Shown here: in pieces, positions 47,543 through 59,959 of the stretch
Layout: each line of letters opens with the position of its first letter
Numbering within the stretch: position 1 is the first letter of the stretch
Assembly: GCA_020631735.1 (NCBI GenBank)
Contig: CM036199.1
Location: 22,113,553 to 22,177,552 of the forward strand
Source: Saccharum officinarum
Taxonomy: Eukaryota; Streptophyta; Magnoliopsida; Poales; Poaceae
Direction of reading: 5' to 3'
DNA: 64,000 nt
Notes under the pieces: generated by a model
The model's database searches: none
What the model was told of the DNA's origin: nothing
What the model saw: only the letters and a program-made list of their open reading frames with translations
Program-made: the position numbers and the translations under genes

Positions 47543-50500
47543 TCAGTGTGAATCTTGATCGACTGATGGCTCATCAACGATGCGTGTATCCTGGCGGTAG
47601 ACGTACTTCTTTGCCCAGTACAAGTAGTTAAGGAAACCAAGCAAACCGACAACAGCCACAACCCAGTAGAACAGGTCAAGATGGCTGCCGTCCAAGCTTG
47701 AACCCTCGAGCCACCCTCCGTGGTGCCCATGCCTCCTCGTGATGCTGTTCACTGCTTGCACCAGGAAGGTGGCCAGCAATGAAGCAAGCCCTATCTCACA
47801 CCAGAACAAGGCTGTGGCAATGGACTTCATGCCTCGTGGCGCCTCGCTGTTAAAGAACTCAAGGAGCCCAGGAAACGAAGTCACGTCCGACACGCCCAGC
47901 AGGAAGAACTGAGGCGCAAGCCAGAACAGGGACATCTGTACTGCAGCTTCTTTTCTCTTTCTCTCAACTACTGCTGCGATAACTGATGCAAGTATCATGG
48001 AGGAAAAACCTATGCCGATGCGCTGCAAATGAGTGATGCCACTGGCATAGCCTGTGCGCCTGCGCAAGAACGGCACCATGAACCAGTCATAGATGGCAAG
48101 CATTACCATTTGGAAGGTAATGGGGATGATGAAGAGTGTCGCAGGGGAAACATGGATCTTGCCCAGCCTTGTGTTTGTCATGCCACCTTGCTGCACGGTG
48201 AATGTGAAGATGATTGGGTTTGATACATATCCGATCATGGAGCTGACAAACAGAGGAAGCATACGGAGCACAGCCTTCGTCTCCTCCACCTTCGTCACAC
48301 TGCAAAGTGACCAGGCTCCTTCTTTGCCATGGTTAATGCAAGCTTTGTCGAGGAATCTGGCGAGATGCACAGATTCATAGTTTATGATAGGAAATACCAG
48401 CAACAATGCAATGCTCCCTATACAACTAGTAATGTGCAAATGAAAATTGTTAAGTCCGCTTCTCCTAATCTTACTTGAGGCTGTTTGTTTGGGAGAGTAC
48501 TTTAGTAGAGCCTCGCTCAGCACTGCTTTCATGTGCTTCTTCCAGCTCCTCAGGCAGCCCAAACCTCCTATTTCTGAATGCAACCACAAGAACCTAGAGA
48601 GGCAAGACTGCAGTTAATTAACATTTAGAACACACTTGTCGATTATTGAAGTTAGATTTTCAACCTGCAGGATTCGAGCTAGAGGGCTTCCTTCAGGTAC
48701 TTGGTTGCGGTAAAAAGGGAGGCCAGCCGCAAACACAAGCAACCCAAGCAGAATTAGGATAGCAGACAGGCCAAGTGCAATGTCCCACCCCTTGTAGTTC
48801 TCAAGCCACACAATGAAAATTAGCCCCACAAAACCTCCAAAGGAGATCCCAAAGGTGAACCAGTTAAAGAAGCTGGACTGTTGGTGGGACTCCGAGGGAT
48901 CTTCATGGTCAAACTGGTCTGCTCCGAGAGATGGCAAGCAAGCACGGATGCAACCTTCACCAAATGCACTGATATACAGGGCTGTGTAAAACAGTGTAGC
49001 GTTCCAACCATGGGCCTCTTTGCAGTTACTTGGTTCGGCTTCAATGTTGCAAGTTGGTGGATGGAGTGATGGAACGTAGGCTTGCAATGCAAGCAATCCA
49101 TAGCCCTGCACAAGTGCATGCTTAATCACAAATAATATATATACATACCACTACTACGATTACTATTACTAGTTTTTTTTTCTTTTCTACAGTTTCTTTT
49201 GTGGCTACAGTGTTGGGTTTCATCTCTAGCTTATCCGAACTTACTTCAGAATATAAAAATGTTTGTTTTTGTTGTTGTTGATGGAAACAGTTACAGTTTT
49301 CTATCTGAGAATTAAGTGGACTTCACACTTTCACTGTCAGAGCAGGTAATCTCAGCTTGCAATGAATTGAACTTCAATAAAACAAGGCAGGCTGCCAGTG
49401 AGTTTTAAGTTTCCACTAAGTTCCAACCCCCTCTTAATTGAAAGTCAGAGCTCCTGCCACCTTTTTCCAAAAAAAAAGTTTTAAGTTTCAGCTGTTCCTC
49501 AAATATTAAAAGCCTATCACTGTTTTAGTAAAGTAAATGCAACGGCCATTCCCACCTAGCCAGATAACCTAAACACAAAATAAGTTTATATCTGTAACTA
49601 CCTTAATTTGAGCTTTGGGAAAGTACTTCAACAACTTCAGCTTCACACAGTTTACTATAATCAGATCCTAGCATGTATTATTGTACCAAAATAAGAGCAA
49701 CTCAAGTGAAATTGAGTATTGTTCTGCCAACTAAATTTCTGTGACAATTTGCAATTGGTGTTGTGGATGTTTTCACTGGATGCATGTCGCAAGTAGCTGG
49801 CGTCCACAAGTGTCTACTTTGAGTTTGTTTGGATCATTTAAGAGTTTGTTTCAGATTATTTACTAGTCTTTGGATAAGAGAAGTAGCAGGTTTGTTAGGA
49901 GGTTAGAGCCATATCTACATTAGAGTCTGGCAGATCAGTTTGTAATCAAGGAAGAAATAAAACTAATCCACAAAATAGGTTGCTCAAAGCCTCATCTTGA
50001 GGGCGAGTACGCCTCCGCTAGGTATCTCCTAAACCCAGTAATCTATCCATATCAATTGGGGTATTCTATAAAAGCTGAGGGCGGTCTGTGCCTGCAAGGA
50101 GGATTAGCTTATGATTTGGTGAATGCGCTGGATGTCATGTGGGAAGAAGGCAATCTTTAGCATAGTATTAGGATACTTCTCTAGTTGAGAAAACTATTTA
50201 AATTATCACTGCATTCTCTACTATTGATAGGTTCACATTAGTAATAGCAATAGAACATGCAAGCTATTTGTAAGCTGCAGCTGGTTGGAAAAACCATGAT
50301 AAAAGATTACCAGAAACTCCAATGGACCAAACAGAAGTATGGTTCTAGAACGAGTGATGTAAGAGTCCGAGAGGAAAGCTCCTATCAAAGCAAATCCGGA
50401 TGTAGCACCAACAAAATTAGTGACTGTAGTTGCAGAGTCCGACACTCCCATATGCATTGTTCCTCGGAGGTAGGTGACCAAATTCAGCAAAATTGGGACA

Positions 50501-50750
50501 TTCACCATGTTTATTACAAATGTCAGGACTGTAAAGGAGAAAAAATAGAGCAGAGGAAGTTTGAAAATAAGAAATTATCTCATCCAGGACCCATGTGCAA
50601 TTGACTGCAAACATAATTCAGGAAGACACATCATACAAGGAACTTAGCATGTAGAGACTTACAGTGCAGAAACCATGCTGCTTTAACCCCTCCATGCACC
50701 TGTCTGTCGACGAGGTTTCCTCTCCAGTCCACAAACCCTCCACTCGCCAT
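47543..50750 (-). CDS. NRT1/PTR family (NPF4-like) transporter, intact, 559 aa
   Basis: Five exons give one open frame: 50663-50750, 50311-50528, 48665-49105, 48475-48593, 47543-48356 (1680 bases with stop). All introns have GT-AG ends in matching phases (1, 0, 0, 2). The product is a major-facilitator transporter with about 12 membrane helices. Motifs: FVDWRGN at residues 6-12, FLSDSYITRSRTI in the first loop, GEGCIRACLPSLGADQF (about 151-167, the PTR2 signature), FYRNQVPEGSPL, and near the C-end FFLLGVSDVTSFPGLLEFF. Family members carry nitrate, peptides or hormones; several NPF4 proteins import abscisic acid, but the substrate here cannot be read. The ExxE(K/R) proton-coupling motif of helix 1 is changed (Thr32, Ile35). 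The central loop is short. MASGG (50750) is the only Met in the local open frame, which extends further upstream without a Met. Two close copies nearby are dead. Confidence 0.93.
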
Positions 50751-51699
50751 GGTACTGAAAATTTTATTCTCCCTCTTGATTATTGTTTGCCCATTGCATC
50801 CCTTGCAACAAGATGGTATAAGTAAGCATATGGTCTCGAACTCTGGATATTATAAAATTCAAAGGGAGCGGGTGATCAATCAGAGACTCTAGCCTTATTT
50901 TATGCCATTGCTACTCAAGACTGTATAGTACCAACTACCAACACTAAAGTTGACTTCCATTGTTCTACTTCTTGCTGACTGAAATTTAGGCACTAAAACT
51001 AATAAAAAAATCTGAGGCATGCACAAATGGGAGATGTCTCTAAGTAAGAAATAAAAGAAGAAAAAAAAGCATCCATTGCTATATGCATGCCATCATCCTG
51101 AGCGTGATATTCGTAATTTAAATGTCAATAGTCAATCTTTTGCAAACTAACTTCCTCTGCATAGCAGTGCAGCTTGACTTATGAACAGGATATGCTTATG
51201 TCTGAAAGTAGGTACATCAGAATCGGAAATCTAATAAAATAAAGATATGCTTATGTCAGAACAGGATATGCTTATGTCTGATATTGTTTCAGAAGATGGA
51301 TATGAAACACATAATTAGTTGTGTACAAGCACAATTACCAGATATGAAAGACAGTAGCAGTAACAAGGAAAAAAAATCAAAATGCAACCAGCAGCATACC
51401 TGAGCACGGAAGTCCTGAAATCAAGATTGTCTGTTTGCTGGCTACTGAAGTCCTCTGCCAACAGAAAATAAACTACATCAAATCTTTTTCCAACACTGAA
51501 ACAGCACCAGTGAGCTTCTTGTTACAGTCGCCTTAGTTCATGGTCATGGCAAGGAGTTAGTTCAAATATAGATGATATAGGTCTCTGGTAACTGGTAAGG
51601 TGATGGTGTCCTTATTCCCATGACTAATCACATGAGTAATTCGGGAAAGATAGATCAAACAAGGAACACAACATACAGATTTATAGTATAGACCATGTT

Positions 51700-51790
51700 C
51701 CTTCAAAAAGTATAGACCATGTTGTTCTGACTCCAACACACAAATCTCTGTAGATGGGTTTTCCTCTCCATTGACATGACACTGCTGAAA
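51700..51790 (-). pseudogene. Ghost of an NPF first exon
   Basis: On the - strand the sequence reads GGAGAGGAAAACCCATCTAC then a run encoding VGVRTTW-like residues, matching exon 1 of the nearby copies (WRGNPISREVHGGVRAAW). The following bases (CTTGTTTGATCTATCTTTCC) resemble the intron 1 start of copy 1 (CTTGTTTCATTTACTATCTT). The VDWR codons and part of the start are lost and no other exon follows. It marks an extra, mostly deleted NPF copy just upstream of the intact gene. Confidence 0.65.
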
Positions 51791-52639
51791 GTTTGTCGTC
51801 TTCCTCTTGATTACTTCTAGCCTCTTTCACAAACAAGAGGGGTATGAATCTATAAATAAGCAGATGCCTTGAAACTTAAATAGGTGGTAGCATCAACCAA
51901 AAACAGGATCAACCAAAGATCCTGGCCTATTTGATGCAATTGTTACAGCAAGCACCAGTGTACCCACTATCAACGCTAAAGTTGATTTCTTACCTGCTTC
52001 CTGCTGACTGAAATTTGGACACAACAACAAGCATTCGTTAACATCAAGGGACAAAACTCAGGAATATTTTAGAATGAGAGAGGTCTGCAAGTACTAATGT
52101 ATAGCAAACATTGCTTTCCACATGCCAAAATACTGACTGAGTAATAAACGTATACAATAGTACAACAAAAGAAACAATTGATGCCCCAGAACATATTGTT
52201 TCCAAAGACGAAGCCTAGTAAATAATTAATTGCGGACAAAAACAAATGCAAGTTGTGACAAAACGGCACAGCAGAAGCAATCGGATAATAAAGTTTTAGT
52301 TCAATTGCCATTAACAATATACCTGGGTAGATTAGTCTTGGACGCAAGATCAGTTGTTGGCTAGCTGCCGAATAAGTCCTCTGCCAGAAGAATATATGCA
52401 ACAATAAATCAATTTCCAGCACGTTACACATAGGCAATGTAACCGAGCTTCTCGCGAGTTCAGTAGTTGCTACAGTCCCTAACTCCCTATTCCCTAGTTC
52501 ACCATCTCCGCATGACATCAGTTCAAGTAGTCGTTTCATCATGCTCTCGGTTCTCATGTTATTGACCTCTGCAGCTGCAGTCATTGAAAACAAACTGAAG
52601 GAATAGATCAAGTGAATTTGGTCACAATCTAAGAAATGC

Positions 52640-53050
52640 ATACACATTTTGAACAGTGCGCAGGCAGGAAGAGGTATCAAGGGGTCGCAGGGGACGAAGA
52701 GGAAGGAATGGCCCGATGGCCGCTGGCCGGTCACCTGTCACCGCCGTGCCCGACCCGACGGAGAAACTCTAAGCGGCGAAGCGGATGCCATACGGGCGTT
52801 TGGCTAGCACGGCCATCACGGCGGCTCTTCAGCTTCTGGTAGCAGCGCGAGGTGGATGCGGACCAGCGCCACGGCCCGGTAGCTCCGATTGAAGACGGTC
52901 TGACACTGCATAGCTCCAAGCAACATGGCACCTCGGCTGGGCGCGTGGAATTCACGGAGACGCGAGCGGGGCCTGGCGGCGCCTGGGCAACGAGAGGCAG
53001 CCCATGGGCAAACGGGTCTCCAACTCGAAATATCACAATCTCCCCAGTAT
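52640..53050. other. GC-rich block shared with the region upstream of NPF copy 1
   Basis: GC-rich island about 2 kb upstream of the intact NPF start. It contains GCGAAGCGGATGCC and AGCACGGCCATC, also found at 27410-27455, with similar spacing. It may be the promoter or a non-coding first exon of the gene or of the ghost copy. ORFs here are short and open on both strands. Confidence 0.5.
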
Positions 53051-53096
53051 TCTTCTTATCAAATCCTGTTTTGAAACCTCTGGTCAACACATCTCA

Positions 53097-53265
53097 GGTG
53101 CTGTTTGGTTCAGCGTGTTAGGTCTGTAGAGTATATATAATCAGTTCACAGGGCTATCCATTAACGTTAACCAAACAAAGGGTGCTAATCGTTACATCAT
53201 AGAAGATAGTAGGTGTAACTGCTGGCACTAACGTTACCGCTCTTACTGCAGAATCAAACAGCATC
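53097..53265. mobile_element. Small MITE with GCTGTTTGGTTC-type ends
   Basis: It starts GGTGCTGTTTGGTTC and ends GAATCAAACAGCATC, imperfect inverted repeats of 15 bases. The flanking triplets are TCA and TTA, compatible with a worn Tourist-like duplication. It is non-coding. Confidence 0.65.
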
Positions 53266-54472
53266 TTACTTTATATATGGTATTTGATCATTAATTTCTT
53301 CTGCATATATTATTCAAATTTCTACATGTACAGATTTTTGCAGGGGTTTTAAATACTCAGTCCGATCCCCCTAGGTATGGACACACCGATCACATCCTGA
53401 GACAATAATAAAGTGGATAATTAAAAAGAGTACTCCACCACAAGGAGCGAAAACACGCTCAGCCAATCCTTACTCGATAGCTCCACCCTTTGCTAAGGAA
53501 AAAGCCGAACCACTTATAGATGATCTTTTTTGCCTACCTTTAACTCCAGCATGCTCCACTGCGCGGGCAACGGTTAGTAAACAACGTTGGAGAACAGTGT
53601 CAAACAGTGCTCAGTGCCCTGAGAGGGCAGCTATTACTCGCGTTTGAGAAATATAGTAATAAATTTACATATATAGTTTGCATGTTTTAAAACTAAATAA
53701 TGTAATAATTATTAGATGTTTACAATTTTTAAATTTTAACTAAACATTTTTACAAATAATATTCTTTTTACTCGAGATAGTGCTATTTTGAAAACACAAT
53801 TGTTAACTACAATCTCATGTTTTGTTTACAAAACCATCCGTTTGGATCGATTTATAACTATAAATTTAATATTTACACCTTTGTTGGCTATTATCGTGGC
53901 CTCTATTTTTACATATAGACCGCTAGCTGGCCCACTCTAAGTCCATGCTAATATCCTTCCCTCCTTGGAACATCAAGCCATTATTATTTTTTGCGAAAAC
54001 AGTATTTATATAAGAAAAGCAAAAGAAAAAGAAAAAACAAACATGTTATCTTGAGAAAATAAAAGAACTAAAGGGTGGCTAGATTTTGGCACCCCTTTGC
54101 AAGATGGCCACCACAAACAAATTTGGTCTTTGTTTGATTTCTTTTTATTCTCTGGAAATGGTGGCCGAAGAAGGGTTGAGAGAAGTGATTACTCGATGGA
54201 TAATAGTTCTTTTTATTGAGCGAGATGAGATAACAGTTCTTGCATCTGCAGAGAATTCCACCGTATGGCACATTGGTTAGGCCGTTGGTAACTCCGGCCT
54301 TACTAGCGAACCCTCTGTTTGACCGATGGAGTCACGGAGATAGTGTAATTTCTTTGTTACACTACACTCCATGTAATATCTATGGTTTAAGTATAAAAAG
54401 TCATCAAAATTGGCTCTTTTTGAAGAGAAAACATCAAACCTGGGCGGCCTTTACGACATACTTATGTTGTGT
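53266..54472. other. Intergenic, AT-rich
   Basis: No recognisable gene or element. It is the 3' flank of the third NPF copy. Confidence 0.5.
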
Positions 54473-57289
54473 TTAATTTCTTGTGTCGTCCTCATGTGTT
54501 TTGACAGTACTGATACGTCGTAGCTTCCTAGCATATCTCCTGGCCCAGAAAGTGTAATTGATCAAGGCCAATAGCTCGAAGGCTCCCAGCAACAAAAAGA
54601 AGTGATCAAGGCGTGTTTTGTTGAAATTTGTTCCGTCCAGCCATCCTCCACCACCATCCCCACTCCTTCTCATTCTGTTTACAAGCTGAATGAAGGCGTT
54701 GCATGACCAGGCAAAAAATCCAGCTATACAAGATTGTACTGCTGATGCAATCAGCTTCATTGTTGAAGGCGCCTCGCTCTTGATGAACTCAATCAGTCTG
54801 CCGAAGGATGCTATGTCCATGATACTTAGCAGGAAGAACTGGATTACCAGCCAAAATACAGACATTGGCACACACCAGTTCCTATCGATGTTAACCCTTG
54901 CTGCTTTGCACCATTCAATCTTCTTGCTTCCACTAATGTGGCAACGCATGCCGCTGCGATCCCACAAGCTGATCCAGCACCAATACGCTGCAGTGGGGTG
55001 ACCCCATGCTCATGTCCTGTGGTTGTTCTCAGCAGCAGTGTCAAGATTCTGCTGTAGCATGGTTGCATCAGCATGTGGAATGCTGTTGGGATTGCAATGA
55101 GAGAGGCAGAGGGTATCTGAATCACGCCTGCGCCTTTGTCCATTGCACGACCAACTTGTATGGATAATGTCATTAGTAGTGTGAATGGCAAGTAGATGAG
55201 AAAGCACTGATAAAGATTGGAAGCATCTGGACGAGGACTCTAATTTCATCAGCTTGATTGGTTCTGCAAAACGAAAGTGGGTTGTTAGTGTTACCTCCAT
55301 CATGTATCCTGGCCTTGTTCAACAATTGTTGGGGGAGGGGAGATTACAATTGACAACCGGCATGATATTGCTACGTCCAGCTACAAAAATAGTTCCTTTT
55401 ATCCGCATAAAAAATAGTTCCTTTTTTGTTAAAAGAAGCATAAGTTTCATGAAAACCTGAACAATGGAACTTACCCAGATTTGAAAATATGATCTTGTGT
55501 GTTGCTTTCTTGTAGCTCCATAACATCTACATTGGCAGTTGACGTCTTATTTGATGAAATGATAAGAACCTGTATCAGCACCGGTGACAGAACTTGAGAA
55601 CTCTGTAAGTCCAGCTTTTCATGTTTTATCTTCAAATTATAGATACAAACTAGGTGATCTTGATCGATAACAAATTTAAGTTAATTTTGTATCCATACCT
55701 AGAAAAAGGGCTATTGAATTCCTTTATTGCTTATGAGTAATCATCTGCTAGTTAGAGTTTAGGAATAGGAATTTGGGATGCAACTATGAAATGACCTTTC
55801 AGTATTTATAAGCATTAGCAAGTATTTACACATTGAAATCTTTATATTAGTTATTATAACTAACACAAATACTTCACCTATGGGTGATGGCAGGAGCCAA
55901 GGCGCTAGGCTCTCTTCTAGAATATTAGCAGACCTATGTTGTTTTTATCTAATTAAAAGGGCGCGAATGTAAAAAAAAAACTAACCCAAGCCGTGGAAAC
56001 ATATGTATTCAAACCGTTTATTCTACCTATTAATGAAATGGTACGCAGTTCTCTTGCGTGTTCAATAAAAAACTAACACAAATACTAAATTGCAATTGCA
56101 GAAGTACATTCTATATGATATGTTTAATGTATGAACCTTTACCTGCAATGTTCTAGTTAGAGGACTTCCACTAGGCTTCTGCATGCAATATAAATGATAT
56201 CCACTGGCTTCCACAAGCAGCCCTACAAGAACAATAAGAGCACACATTATAAATCCAATGTTCCAATCCAAGTTATTCTCAATCCACACTAAGAAGGCCA
56301 ATCCAATTATTGCTCCAAGAGAGTTTGCAAACTTAAGCCTGGTCAAGAACATACTCTGGAGCTGTGATTTCTTTGGGTCACTATTGCTGAATTGATCTCC
56401 ACCGAGCGATGGTATGCATGCACGCATGCAGCCCTCCCCAATAGCAAACATTAACAAGCTCAAGTAGAGCAGTGTCAAATTCCAACCTTGAGCTGCCTCA
56501 CAGTTGTTTGGCTCTTTGTCTATGGCACAAATTTCAGGATGAAGTGAAGAAAAATGGGCTTGCAGTGCTAGCAACATCTAACCCTGCATCGTCGAACAGA
56601 AGATTATTTATAACCTGACATTTATTCTTTTGATTTTGCAGCTTCGAAAGAAAAATATATAGAGCACTTGATATTTGTGTATAATAAAGTTTTTTATGGA
56701 ATAAACTACTATATTATGTCTATCTTGTATAATAATTATGGTATAGCCTAAAAGAAAAACCTGAATAATCAACATGGTGTGCTTTGCTTTAATCGCTCTA
56801 TTTCAACATTGTAGCCAAAACAGAAATAGTTTTGTTTGATAGCAACAATAATAGTGATTATCCAAAAAATCTAGCTTCAGCATTCGACTAAACATAGATT
56901 TTTAACAGGGAATTAGCTTGAGAAGTAAACTACCAGGACCACACAGGGGCCAAATACAAATATAGCAGTGGTTCGCTTGATACACGCATCAGAGATGAAG
57001 TTCATCAGAGCAGAAGATATCATCACGGTGCCAACTAGTAGCTTATCACAGTTGATGAGGTCACAATATCCAGATGCAACATGCCATGCATATAGGCCAC
57101 CATACTGAAGTTTGAGCTATTAGAGCAGCTTCTTAGCATGAACAAAACTGCAAACAGACATAAGAGTCAACTGAAATTGTTTGTTTGTACCTGGCTCAAA
57201 AGTGCATGTTAGTCCAACCAACGTCTGCACAAATGTATTGTCTGGCTAGGCTAAACAACCAATTTTTGAGAAAAAAAAGAACAAGGTAG

Positions 57290-58650
57290 ACAAATGACCA
57301 ATCCAGAGCGAATGGAAATCCTTCATTGCCTGGGGGGTTCCATTGAGATGGACAAATTGGATCTCCATTCTCCTCTTGACAGCTAACACCAAAATCTCCA
57401 TTCATGGAACCCAAGGTCGTAGGTATTGCTATGGGAGGGGTTTGAAACAAGGTGGCCTTCTATCCCCCATTCTCTTTCTGCTGGTCATGGAATGTTTGAA
57501 TGCCATGATCAAGAAGTTGGATGACTAATTGCTACTCTAACCCTTGGGGCCTAAAGCCATCAAACATTGTCATCCTTGTATGCAGATGACTTGGTTGTAT
57601 TTCTCTACCCTGTGGTCGATGACCCTCGAATGCTATGAAGGGCACCATAGATTTTTTAGGGTGCCTCTGGTATCTTGTGCAACCTTATCAAATGTAGCTT
57701 ACCACCTATTTGTTGCGATTAGCACATCACCCTAGTGCAAGAGATCATTATTCCATGCAATTTGGTAAAGTTTCCTCGCAGGTACTTAAGGGTTCCCTTA
57801 TCAATAGGAAAGCTTCCGCACTCTGCCTTCCAACCCCTCATCAACTCAACAAGCTTAATCACCATTGCCAGCTTGGAAAACCAAGTTACATATTTGTGAA
57901 GGTCGCTTGGTCCTAACAAAAACAATGCTCTCGGCCGTATTGGTACACACGACAATGGTGATTAAGGCTGTGTTTAGCTCCCTATGGAATGCAAAATGCC
58001 AACTACTTTGGAATGATGAAATGCAAAATACCAAAATTTTCATGGGTGTGTTTAGTTCCATCCAAAATGCCAAATTTTTCATAGGGTGGGTGAGGGCTTT
58101 TTGGCTTTTTTTTTTGCCTCTTGAGGCCAAAATCCAAAATGGAGAATGGATATCTTTTTGCCAAAAGTTTTGCATGGTGTTTAGTTCCATTCTGCAAAAT
58201 GATGGGCCAAAACCCGAAATTTTTTGGGTAAAATGGAGAACTAAACAAACCCTAAGCTTCCCCTTGAGTAATTCACACAATTGACAAGTTGAGACGTGCC
58301 TTCCTTTGGAGAGGCATTGGTCATAAGTGGCGGACATTGCTGGTAGTCATGGAGTATGGTGATCTTGCCCACGGCCTTATGCGGGCTTGGCCTCCACGAC
58401 TTTTAAAGCTAATGGGGTAAGTACTCAAGTTGAGATGATTCTGGCTACATCGGAAAGATAATACAAGAACATGAGTTGACTTTAATTTGGTCTCCAAGGT
58501 GACAAAGACACGAAAGCATTTTTTGATCGAGGTTCCCTTCTCGATTGTAGTCACTAGTGAAGAATCTACCCTTCTCGGTAAGGACAAATGGCTTGGGGTT
58601 ATATTTGGAAGAGCTAGCACTAAATCTTTACCTTACCATCCCTCCCCAGC
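57290..58650 (+). pseudogene. LINE (L1-type) reverse transcriptase fragment
   Basis: In broken frames it encodes plant L1 RT landmarks in order: GLKQGGLLSPILFLLVMECL (57430-57490), SSLYADDLVVFL with the YADD catalytic motif (about 57570), IPCNLVKFPRRYLG (about 57750), AWKTKLHICEGRLVLTKTML (about 57870) and, past a MITE, IDKLRRAFLWRGIG (about 58280) and a GLGLHDF stretch (58385). There is no endonuclease, ORF1 or tail in view. It lies in intron 1 of NPF copy 3, on the opposite strand. Confidence 0.85.
57966..58252. mobile_element. Tourist-like MITE in the LINE fragment, TSD TAA
   Basis: It starts GGCTGTGTTTAGCTCC and ends GGAGAACTAAACAAACCC, imperfect inverted repeats. TAA flanks both sides (57963-57965 and 58253-58255), the 3-base duplication of PIF/Harbinger Tourist-like MITEs. 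The LINE reading MVIK...SNSHN and IDKLRRAF resumes after it. It is 287 bases, non-coding. Confidence 0.82.
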
Positions 58651-59269
58651 ACATGAAACTCATGGTCGGTAGCAGAGGTTTTTCTAGATACATTATTTTC
58701 ACTATGCATCTAGACATAATGTATATCTTAAGTGTATAATAAAAGCTATGAATCTACAAAAGACAACGTCTTATAATTTGGAATGTAGGGAGTATAAAAC
58801 AGTATCGACATTATTTGTATCTTTAAATAGATCTGTTATACAAATATATTCCATGGTTAATTTAGTGCATCATAAACATTAGCATTTGTTTTGTATATAC
58901 TTGTTTAAATTTGAAATTGTTGGATTTCTCCGGGCCTGAGATTTCCATTTTTTTAAGGACTGAGGAATCTGGGATTGGGGTTTGGGGCTGGATGGAATGG
59001 ACTTTTTTTATACTTGATCACATGATTTCTTGATCGCTTATACTAGAGAAATAAAGCTTGCGACAACTTGATCGTGCAGTACTTTTGCATGGAACAGGAA
59101 TGAAGCAGTTCAAGAAACAGACCAACCACTGGAGTCCTGATGAAGCATCAGTTCAAGAAAGGTTGCCATAGCTTACCATGGAGGAAGAGCGTTGCCCTGA
59201 TGCCTCCGTGCCTCCTCTCGTCCACCGCATTCCCTCTCCAGTCCACATATACTTCTTCACCTTCCATGC

Positions 59270-59959
59270 AGCAGCTAGATCAGTTCTGTTCTGTGGAGGC
59301 AATGCTCTATCACGCCGAGGAAGCTCCTCCAAAAACTCCAGACCCCATATGAGCGGTGTAATTGGAGGCCTATATATTAATTAAATAAGGCTTCTCTCGA
59401 AATTGCTCTAGTTTCTTTCTAAAAAAAATATTGTGCACGAATTAAGGGAGGCGCTTGAGCTGGCTCCTGATCACGTATACGTGGTCAACTGGTCACCATG
59501 TGCTCTTGAGTCCTGCAGGACGCCGCGCATCGAACCTCAAGATGGCTTGCCACCTTGCCTCGTGACGTGCTTTGATTTGGAGGAGATGTCATATCAGCAT
59601 CTATTGATCTCCAAGTCCAACCGTGGTTGTGGTTGGCTCACCGATCTCGTTACCACTAACTTTTCAAGTAATAAACTTGTACAATCTCCATGTGACTGGT
59701 TGTGCGCGCGGTTGGGTTAGTATCTCGGCTCCTTGCTCCTTTTTAATAAGAGTTAATATTTGGTATTTAGTTAAGCGGGATCGGTAGAACTAATGGACGT
59801 ACGATTAATTAATAAAGTATTGAGGTGATGTGCTGCGCGTTTGGTTTGAAGAGCCTTACACCCCAGGATTATTGGTTGGTGGAACCACACTAACCTTTTG
59901 GTGCCCAATCCTTGATTCAGAGCAAGGTCAATAATATAGTTAAGTTGCTTGGCTATAAG
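59270..59959. other. Upstream flank of NPF copy 3
   Basis: It contains an unrecognised + strand ORF (59433-59720, 95 aa) with no motif I know; I doubt it is a gene. The rest is AT-rich. If NPF copy 3 ever had a promoter it would lie here. Confidence 0.4.

Larger units (their letters stand above)
54473..59267 (-). pseudogene. NRT1/PTR (NPF) transporter pseudogene, copy 3, diverged
   Basis: Five exons are traceable: 59177-59267 (Met-Glu-Gly-Glu-Glu then VDWRGNAVDERRHGG), 56934-57147, 56143-56583, 55475-55569 and 54473-55263. Phases match the intact copy, and exon 3 is exactly the same length (441). Lesions: exon 2 is 214 instead of 218 bases, with a frameshift near a TAG; exon 3 has TAG as its second codon, where the others have Tyr; exon 5 has frameshifts near 55190 and 54900. 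Exon 4 is shorter, and exon 5 lacks the FLDKACI segment seen in the other copies. Family motifs remain (GEGCMRACIPSLGGDQF, LLSIMDIASFGRLIEF). A LINE fragment carrying a MITE lies in intron 1. It is more distant from the other two copies than they are from each other. Confidence 0.88.

Noticed and set aside
52069..52734. 221-codon - strand ORF upstream of the NPF gene
   Set aside because: No recognised motif, AT-rich and Cys/Leu-rich translation, and it overlaps the region of similarity between NPF upstream sequences. Probably chance.
58660..58800. Another Stowaway-like piece ending GTAGGGAGTA
   Set aside because: Only one recognisable end and no TA pair. Not enough for a call.
59433..59720. 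95-codon + strand ORF
   Set aside because: No known motif and no sign of a partner exon. Left as unexplained.
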